Below, piece after piece: positions 56,663 to 64,000 of a stretch of 64,000 bases of DNA. Below the pieces are notes generated by a model. It made no database searches. It saw only the letters and a program-made list of their open reading frames with translations, and was not told the origin of the DNA. The DNA lies in the NCBI GenBank assembly GCA_021292105.1, contig CM037870.1, forward strand, positions 41,883,076 to 41,947,075, in the 5' to 3' direction. The DNA is from Anadara kagoshimensis (Eukaryota; Mollusca; Bivalvia; Arcoida; Arcidae). The position numbers and the translations under genes are program-made. Numbering within the stretch: position 1 is the first letter of the stretch; every line of letters begins with the position of its first letter.

Positions 56663-56998
56663 CTCTGCAGTAGCTCAGTTGGTAGAGTGCTCACTCTATA
56701 ATCAGGAGGAGGTGGGTTCAATTCCCAACTGGGTCTGACTGGATACTTCAAAGTGGGTAGTGACTGTTTTTTCGCCAAGTACTTGGCATTACGAAATGAA
56801 AGTTAAGGTAACTTAATATAGACTAGGTCCTGTGGCACGGTAGGCATGGAGCAATAAAGAACCTTGCTGTATAATGCCATCAGCACAATACACAGGCTGA
56901 ATTTCTGCACCTGCAGTTTAATGCCTATAGCTGGTGATGCCTCGATATAAGTGAAATATTCTTGACTTGGACATTAAACACTATCACTCAACTCAAAT
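56663..56998 (+). mobile_element. Family A SINE, full length with good A and B boxes
   Basis: The A box is AGTAGCTCAGTTGGTAGAGT and the B box GGTGGGTTCAATTCCC, both close to the tRNA consensus. The body is GGTAGTGACTGTTTTTTCGC. The tail ATAAGTGAAATATTCTTGAC is followed by CACTATCACTCAACTCAA. This copy has the best-preserved Pol III promoter in the window. Confidence 0.92.
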
Positions 56999-57518
56999 TC
57001 AGTATATCATAAATTTTGTTATTCAACAAGATTCAAAATCATTATTTTTTTAATTAGATGCTCTTAAGCATGAACTACCAAAACCCATCAACAGCTAGGA
57101 AAAAATTAAAATACACTTAAACACAGAGAAAAAATAAAACGGCGCACCACGACAAAATGTCTTCCCAAATGACATTTAGAAATAGTATCATTTATGACCT
57201 GCATTAAGTGCTGCAAAATCTAGTCTGTACAAAATCTCCAGTTATATCTTGTTTTTTACAGTGTGACATTTAACAAAGATATTTTTCCCTGTGGCTTTCT
57301 GGATTTTTTCAGATTGCTTTGGTTTTTCAAAGGCTTTAATCTCTATACATTACTTAAATCACAGATGATGTACGTTCTAGATATATTTTAATAAAATATC
57401 TGAAAACATTAATCACAGTCTGTAAAAATAGGACTTAATAGCATGTAGATTTAATGGCATGTAAAGTAACCAAGATATGTCTGTGCAAGTGTATATCTAA
57501 ACAGAAACATGATTGAAG
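56999..57518. other. Non-coding stretch
   Basis: Nothing recognised. Confidence 0.5.
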
Positions 57519-57974
57519 TATTCAGACACTTTGTAAAATCCTTCTTTATTTCATATAAAACCATATATTTTTGTTTAAAAATTCTCAAAAATGTATTTCT
57601 TTGTCAATTTCCATGAATTTTTCACTGTTAAATGTAAAATTTGTTGAAGTTTTTTCTTGAAATAATTACAAAAGGGAATTCCATTGTTTTTTATAGATAA
57701 ACATTTCAATTCATCGCGAAATTTCTAAAATTGAAATCTACTATATAATTATGCTTCACATGGCTGTTAAAAATTTACAATGCTGATCAGCTTATGTTTA
57801 CTTGACTGTTATAAGACGGACAGTATTTTGAAAATTATTTGAAGAAACTACAACAAATTTTACATTTAATGGTGAAAAATTCATGGAAATTGGCCAAGAA
57901 ATAAATTTTTGAGAATTTTTTTAAATATATGGTTTTATATGAAAAAAAGAAGGATTTTACAAAGTGTCCGAATA
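57519..57974. mobile_element. MITE M4 (456 bp) with ~140-bp terminal inverted repeats
   Basis: The left end TATTCAGACACTTTGTAAAA and the reverse complement of the right end TATTCGGACACTTTGTAAAA begin arms that stay alignable for about 140 bp, through AACCATATATTT, AATTTCCATGAATTTTTCAC and TTAAATGTAAAATTTGTTG. TA lies at both edges. No coding sequence is present. Confidence 0.9.
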
Positions 57975-58162
57975 CATCTTGCACGTCTCTGAACATATGC
58001 AATAAAAGCTAAAAATTCATGCATCATAAAATGATCACTAGCTACAAATCAGAGTTGTCTCCCTTATCTTTGTAAGTGATGGCCATGGTTTATTCAATCA
58101 TGGTACTTTGTCATACTAAAATACAAATTAATTTGGAAGCACAAGATTATTCTTGAATTATT

Positions 58163-58197
<35 letters not shown>

Positions 58198-59911
58198 AAT
58201 AAATTCTGTAGTTCTTCTTTCTATCAATTAATCACTCATACTTTTAATCCCAACCATTTTTCTTCCCACTTCTGTCCCAATCAATAACCATCCTTTTCCG
58301 TCAATCAATTTTCCATTCATTCAATCTCTACATTTCCCTCTCTTATCAATCAGTCAATGGATCAATCACTTAATCAGTACACAAGTCAATTTGTCAATAG
58401 TCAGTAACTGATGAATATTGATTCAGACATCAGAATTTTCTCATCTTGAATTCTACTACATGTATATCAATAATTAAAATTGTATATTAATGTAAAAAGA
58501 CATCTGTGTGTTGACAAAAATAAATAATCAAGATAGTTTCCAGAAAGTTTCCAGAAAATAATGAAGTTGTGGTGTTAAAGAAGACGTTTATTGATTTTTT
58601 GAGATACAAATAGTCTTTTCTAAACATAATAAAGATATTGATACAATGACTTGTCAGTGCCGATGAAAATATAAAATGTATCGCTGCATATCCTGCGATA
58701 AAATTCCGTATATAAATGACTTTTTTAATGCCAGATTTGCGGAGCAATTTACACCCTAAATATAAGGAAATCTTGAAACAAATAAATATCAATCATTTTA
58801 GATGTAAGAAAAAAAATTCCCATTAAAGAAATAAGACCTAAAGATATTTTTCTTATTAGAAAAATTTACATTTATATCAAACTCATTTAGTCAATTTATT
58901 CTAAGACTAAGTGGGCAAGCAAAATCCATATCAAGCATGAAAAGGTCCAAAAAGCACTTAAAGAGCTCACCTGTAACTTTGTCTGTGCACTTCAGAAAAT
59001 CATAACATTTATAAAGACAGATTAATACTAACTAAGATCTTATCCCTTATTTCTTGAGTTTTTATCCCTGTAGATAAATTTACATTCTTAGACTGAAGGA
59101 AAAACAAAATTCATGAATTTAAGTACCTAATTCCCTGATTTTTACTATACCGGTACTTTGTAACTATTTATTAGGATTTTTTATGTTATATGCCTTTCAA
59201 TTTTTTTTAAGTTTCTAAGTTTCATATAACATTACTACTGTCACAGTCATTGTGTTTGCAACAGTGAGATGTGCAAAATTTTAATAGAAAACTCAATTAA
59301 CTTGAATAAAGTGTGATAATTTTTTTACTTATATAAGCATAGTAACAATATACCAGTATTTACTACACATATTGACAATTAAATAGTATATACAAAGAGA
59401 AAAATGTTGCTGTTTCAGGGAATTTACCTGTTGAAAAACCAGGCAAAATGACTAATCCGAAATATGCCAAAAGATGCAGCATGTCACCAAGAACATTTCT
59501 TCTGCTGTAAACATCATTATTTTCAACAGGCAAAATCCCTATAGTGGCAACAATTAATTTCCTTTCTACATAAAATATTTTGTGATATGAAGCAAGCATT
59601 TATCAAAAGTTCATTAGATTTTCTAAGATTTTTTTTAAAATCCCCATCACAATTTTTTTTTTGGGGAGGGGGGGGGGGGGGGGGGGGGGGGGGAAAGAGA
59701 GGGGGGTTCCTTCTCCATGTGAAATATGTCTCCACTATTACAATGTCTGACAGAGGTTGTCCCTGGGACCACTAGAATTCTCCTTTGAGATAGTGAATGA
59801 ATCTTTAATTATATACTTTATTTCTTATGTGGTTATAGTGTTTCTGGGTTTTCAAGATGAAGATGAACAGGATATCAAATGATAACTCTGAGCAACTCAG
59901 AGTGAAATAAA
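57975..59911. other. Non-coding stretch with simple repeats
   Basis: (CT)n lies at 58164-58195, a T run then poly-G at 59653-59693 (26 uninterrupted G at 59668-59693). Frames next to the poly-G translate to Pro or Gly runs and are artefacts. Confidence 0.65.
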
Positions 59912-60082
59912 TAGTGTTTTATGTCACAGTCAACAATTATTTACTCATACCAAGGTCGTGATTTCTTGGAGAAGGGAAAGAAACTGCTGGAGTTCTTGAG
60001 AGAATCCGCCAACCTTTGGCAAGCAAAATGACAAACTCACATTAAGAACCTGTCAGAGTACACTTTGACCCTACGTAGTGTT
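59912..60082 (-). mobile_element. Family B SINE, antisense fragment
   Basis: ATAGTGTTTTATGTCACAGT (tail side), AGAATCCGCCAACCTTTGGC and AAGCAAAATGACAAACTCAC match the reverse complement of the family B body. The tRNA-like head is missing. Confidence 0.68.
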
Positions 60083-60805
60083 TTTAAATGTGTTTGTGTT
60101 TAACACATGTACACCTTGTATGTTTTAGTGTAGGAAATTCAAAGTTAACTGTTTGTTATAAGAGTTATCTCTCTTGAGCCACTGCATACTGATAATAAGA
60201 CCAATGTCTATCATGCAAAGTGAATAAGAAAATTAGATATGAAATCAAATGTATTTTGTATGTCAAGACAAATCGGATTCTGGAAATGAATAAGGATTAG
60301 GTATGAAAATTTTTCTTAATTAGGCTACCCAAAATTTTAATGTGACATTTAATCTACTTATGCATGCCTTGTATTAAATCATTACAGTTGAATTATTTAG
60401 GAAAGTACCTTAACATTTAGCTTCCATCATATAAAACATCAGCATGTTTAATTTTCAATAATATTTTATAAAAATTGGGCCCTTTTTATGCAATGGTTGT
60501 TTGACAGAAACACCATGAAACCTTGGGTGCTAACAAGATAATTCAGAAGGAAAAGCATTTTGGTATATCACAGTTTCTGTAGCAATATGTAGTTGAAGCC
60601 AGAGGCATGGTGTTTTCAACAACATCAAAGGTCTGAAAATAACATATTTTTGCTACCGGGTATATTCTTTTAAAACAGCAACAAAGGCTTTTTTTTAAAA
60701 GATGAAGACATCACAACATCATAAAGGATGATTACTGTAATTACAATACTTAACGTTTCCTCTTTAATGTATCATATATAACTGTGTTATTTCCCTAAAT
60801 AAATC
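60083..60805. other. Non-coding stretch
   Basis: Nothing recognised. Confidence 0.5.
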
Positions 60806-60890
60806 AACTTTAATTTCTGGCTGGAGATGTCAGAAGCACCTTACCATCAACTTTAATTTCTGGAGATGTCAGAAGCACCTTACCATACCA
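60806..60890. repeat. ~42-bp tandem duplication
   Basis: ATCAACTTTAATTTCTGG, then GGAGATGTCAGAAGCACCTT and ACCAT occur twice in a row. The first unit carries an extra CTGG. Confidence 0.88.
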
Positions 60891-61404
60891 TGTAGGATTG
60901 ACTCCAATAAACCTTTTTTTTTAAAATAAAATATTTGCATTTTCTCAGTTTCAACAAAATGTTTATGTGTTTTACTTTTATTTCCCTTGTGTAACTCCCA
61001 AATTAGTGTAGGAATGTACTCTTTTTAAGTGTTCTTGTCAACTTTCTGCAAAGTCTGTTGTTTTTAGTGAGTGGATTCTTAAGAGCGGCATCAATTAAGT
61101 GCAGCAGAATCAACAATTTATCCAATAAACACAGTAAAATAAATATTTGTTAGGTCTGTATTTTTAATATGTAAACAAGTTATGGAGGAAATAGTGTTTG
61201 CATCATGCATCAAAAGAAAAGATGGTTTGAACAATTTAACGAGACATATGGTTTCTGATGTTATGCAATTATAAAGAACATAATAGGTGAATTTGGATCA
61301 TCAGAGTAAGTTCACATGATCAGTACCCCATAATGTTAATGAGGTCCACATTATAGAAAACTTTTGCATTGCAAATTTCCAGAACAATTCATGTCATTTT
61401 CCAT
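60891..61404. other. Non-coding stretch
   Basis: Nothing recognised. Confidence 0.5.
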
Positions 61405-61545
61405 GAGTTGAGTTGAGTAATGGTCAACTTTTTTTTTTTTACTTATATTAAGGCAGTTAGTTCCGGAGAACCTGGAAAAAATACCAACCTTCGGCAACTA
61501 AAAATGACAAACTTTCTCACTAGGATCTCCATCTAGGCCTACTTA
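61405..61545 (-). mobile_element. Family B SINE, antisense fragment with the shared tail
   Basis: It starts with GAGTTGAGTAATGGT, the same terminal sequence as family A tails in reverse. It continues as family B body: ACCAACCTTCGGCAACTAAA and AATGACAAACTTTCTCACTA. The A-box end is missing. Confidence 0.72.
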
Positions 61546-61609
61546 ATTTCACAGGAAAACAAAAGCATATGATTCCATATCTAATATCTCTTAAGAGCCA
61601 AATACTCCC

Positions 61610-61830
61610 GCCCCCAACATTTAATGTTTTCCTACGACCTTGACCTTTCAGATATAACCTTGGTTCAAGGTCATGACACATCTTTGGATTAAGAAGATTA
61701 TTCATGTTAAGTTTTATGACAGTCGTCCAAAACAATTATGAGATATGGAAGATTTTACACAGATGGACGGTTGGACGGACATGGTGATTCCTATATATCC
61801 CCCTCAAACTAGTGTGCTGGGGTATAATAA
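61610..61830. repeat. Dispersed repeat fragment ending in an imperfect hairpin
   Basis: CCTACGACCTTGACCTTTCA, then GATGGACGGTTGGACGGACA and TGGTGATTCCTATATATCCC. The end forms an imperfect hairpin from TATCCCCCTCA to TGCTGGGGTATA. The GGTGATTCC part matches the reverse complement of about 4185-4215. Confidence 0.6.
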
Positions 61831-62039
61831 CAGTTCAAAATGAATGATAAAAGTTATCACATGGTGCCATTGTGAATCCCATTAGCTTTAAGATGTTTAA
61901 TGACAATTATAAGCAAATTATGGGATCCATAAGACATTGTAAATAAAGCTTGCTTGTATTTTCTAGTTCAAAGATTACGCTATGTCAAATGACAAAATGT
62001 GAGGTACAAAATCGGGATTGGCAAACCTTGTTAAAGTAG
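61831..62039. other. Non-coding spacer
   Basis: Nothing recognised. Confidence 0.5.
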
Positions 62040-62215
62040 GGGCCTAGGTGGCTCTGTGGTCAAAAGTATGTATTAGCAGTTCAATGCAATATCTCTCACC
62101 ACCTAGGTTTGTACTTGTCCCACTTCAGACAGATCTTGGTGTGAGAACTTGCATGCTTTTCTCCAGGCACACTCATTCCTCCAACATCCCTGAACCAACC
62201 ACTTCAATATTGAAT
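62040..62215 (+). mobile_element. Family B SINE, 5' part
   Basis: The head GGCCTAGGTGGCTCTGTGGT, a region TCTCACCACCTAGGTTTG and a body with TTCTCCAGGCACACTCATTC and CTCCAACATCCCTGAACC follow the family B order. The common tail is lost. Confidence 0.65.
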
Positions 62216-62920
62216 GAAAAAAATTACTGGGGCATGAAACTCCATTATTCAATTTTTTTGTTGAAGCAAACAAACAAACCACAATTAAAATGCATTGGAG
62301 ATAATAAATATCTTTTGAGATTGGAAATAGACGTTTTGAAACCCGACATAAATATCAATCCAATTTTAGTGATTAAACAACTCATTATGGAGATGAATGT
62401 TTTATTCATTTTACTTGCTATCACAAAAAATCTGGATTGAAATTTCCTCTTTTTTATGGTTCCCATGATGGAAAGCAATATGTAACTGACCAATAAAATA
62501 ATGAAATAAAAACCTGATTGTGTATACAAATCAACATAAAAATGGTGATTAGTTAGCTGAACCACAAGTCAAATCATCATACTGATTCAAACAATACTAA
62601 AAGTTAATAAAACTTTAGACATATAGCAAAATGAGTGATAAGGTAAGGTATTTTAGTACAATCATTAACGGTATTAGTACAAAATATATCGACATGTTAC
62701 AAATACAAGAACTGCCCATATGTGCAGTGATTTTATTACATTCAAAAACTACCTTCTGCCTTTTAAATTGGGATAACTGTATAATGAAATGCTTGAATAG
62801 CTTAGGATCCTCACTGCAAAGATGTTATATAATGGGGATTTTAGTGATCAAATTGGGAAAATTTAGACATTTTTCTCCAGGGGAAACTACTTATATTCAT
62901 GACATACTATGTCTCAACAA
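62216..62920. other. Non-coding stretch
   Basis: Overlapping frames on both strands (62048-62565) and a 125-codon plus frame at 62631-63008 have no recognisable domain. The latter runs into a tandem repeat. Confidence 0.45.
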
Positions 62921-63300
62921 TCATACTTGGGTGCTTAAAGGTGATATGTTCAGAATGCCTCAGTTCCCCACTGTATCACATGACCAACATACATTAATGT
63001 TTGTGTAGGATGTTTTTCAAAATGTTTATGATACAAGCCGTGCCAGTACTTGTATCTATGTCTTAACATTCATACTATTTGTGCTTAAAGGTGATAAGTT
63101 CAGAATGGGGTTTGTCGCTGTATCACACATGATCAAAATCTATTAAATAAACGTTTCTAAGGAACGTTTTTCAAAATATTTACCACATGTTTACTTTGGT
63201 GTTTACAGGTGGTTTGTTCAGAATGAGGTTCACAACTGTATCACGTGATCAACATCCCTAAACATTGTGTAGGACATTCTTCAAAATGTTTATGACAGAA
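62921..63300. repeat. Tandem repeat of ~120-150 bp, three units
   Basis: GTGCTTAAAGGTGATATGTT at 62931 recurs at 63081 and as GTGTTTACAGGTGGTTTGTT at 63199. Each is followed by CAGAATG, a CTGTATCAC-TGATCAA stretch and TTCAAAATRTTTA. Confidence 0.87.
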
Positions 63301-63545
63301 TTCCCAGAATAATGTCGTATTTACTGGAAAATGTGAATAGGTATGATCCCATATCCACTGGAAATAATTGTTTCACACAAACATTAGGGGGTTTCACTTG
63401 GTGCAGCAGTGAACTCTATTTGAGATATAAAAGTAGTATAGAACTGTCTTTTACTGTCTGTAGGATAGTGGTACAGGTGAAATTAATCGAATTGCAAACA
63501 TCTCAATGACTTTATGGTTGCTAGAACAAGATGGTACAAGTCCCT
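63301..63545. other. Non-coding spacer
   Basis: Nothing recognised. Confidence 0.5.
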
Positions 63546-63640
63546 GCGTGCATACCATCACACCATGCATGATACATGTTTCTGCATGCATACCGTCACA
63601 CCACACAAACAGCATGCATACTGTCACACCACACAAAAAG
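63546..63640. repeat. ~28-bp tandem repeat, about three units
   Basis: The unit is GCATGCATACCGTCACACCA with CACAAACA. The first unit reads GCGTGCATACCATCACACCA. Confidence 0.82.
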
Positions 63641-63725
63641 TAACAGGTGGTGTGTTACATTAGGAATACTGAGTCTGTAAGACACAAATAATACTCCTGC
63701 AACAGCTGAAAGTTTGAAACTTGTA
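63637..63725. repeat. Dispersed repeat shared with 46208-46290
   Basis: TTACATTAGGAATACTGAGT, then CTGTAAGACACAAATAATAC and GCTGAAAGTTTGAAAC match the other locus base for base over most of about 75 bp. The family is unknown to me. Confidence 0.6.
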
Positions 63726-63919
63726 TTTTTATTATGACATAATGAGGAGGTGGACAAGCATGAGCAATATCTGGAAGAATGAACATTTGACAGATGAACG
63801 AATCATTAGTCAACAGATCCTCTAGAGGAACAGATGCAGGGAGACAGATGGAGGAACAGTTAGATGGGCAAATAGTCAAACAGGGGTAGAAAAAGAGAAA
63901 GAGAAAAAGAGTGGATTTG

Positions 63920-63955
<36 letters not shown>

Positions 63956-64000
63956 AATACAAAAAACTTAATTTTCCCTGATGGCATTTAATAACTGGAT
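63726..64000. other. Non-coding end of window with poly-T
   Basis: A 32-base T run lies at 63922-63953, preceded by a GA-rich stretch. Nothing else is recognised. Confidence 0.6.

Noticed and set aside
56663-56760. Possible functional tRNA gene (very good A and B boxes)
   Set aside because: The acceptor stem does not pair and the sequence continues into a family A SINE body and tail, so it is a SINE head.
59523-59775. Pro-rich and Gly-rich frames
   Set aside because: They translate the poly-G/poly-C run at 59668-59693.
62048-62440. 130-codon plus-strand frame
   Set aside because: The first third is family B SINE sequence, and an opposing frame is equally open.

Overview
The window is AT-rich, essentially gene-free animal DNA packed with short non-autonomous mobile elements and minisatellites. 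It is most likely from a mollusc and probably a bivalve. Two features point that way. Many short elements end in the tail ATAAGTGAAATATTCTTGAC followed by a TTAAACACCATTAC-type end. Two long elements start CAAGAGGCCCATGGGCCTTA and end in a CTCAGGTGAGCTAAAAA hairpin. I know both sequence types as common bivalve repeats, but I could not run a search to confirm this. No bacterial operon, rRNA, functional tRNA, CRISPR array or intact protein gene is visible. I recognised no retrovirus-like or other viral fossil.

Layout. 1-5.6 kb: four copies of a tRNA-derived SINE (called family A here), a 28-bp minisatellite with a 224-bp higher-order period, and one TIR element. 5.6-15 kb: a fold-back hairpin, a tandem trimer of another short element (family E) followed by a Gly-tRNA-like dimer, two copies of a TA-flanked MITE (M1), and blocks of degenerate tandem repeats. 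17.5-18.9 kb and 47.4-50.0 kb: two copies of one Helitron-like/'pearl'-like element carrying 3 and 12 head-to-tail 145-bp monomers. 20-32 kb: more M1 copies, head-to-head SINEs, a 150-bp palindromic MITE, a 20-bp minisatellite with a 200-bp superperiod, and a TIR element carrying a Tigger-like MITE. 34 kb: the best candidate for real coding sequence, a 5' coding exon on the minus strand (34058-34238) with a strong start context and two splice donors, ending in an FHA-like strand. 42 kb: a tRNA-derived SINE whose Pol III A-box region is repeated seven times at an exact 43-bp period. 43.9-45.1 kb: an element inside an element with a tRNA-like sequence inside. 50-57 kb: a tRNA-Arg-like SINE with clean target duplications, two abutting MITEs, more family A copies and a weak candidate 3' exon (54795-55000, minus). 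57.5-64 kb: a long-TIR MITE, simple repeats and family B SINE fragments.

How the parts relate. At least two SINE families (A and B) have different tRNA-like heads but the same 3' tail, so they were probably copied by the same LINE. No LINE reverse transcriptase is visible here. The TIR elements mostly look TA-flanked, as expected for Tc1/mariner/pogo-type transposases acting in trans, but no transposase is encoded in the window. The remaining sequence looks intronic or intergenic. Most open frames over 60 codons lie in tandem arrays or mobile elements and do not look like genes.
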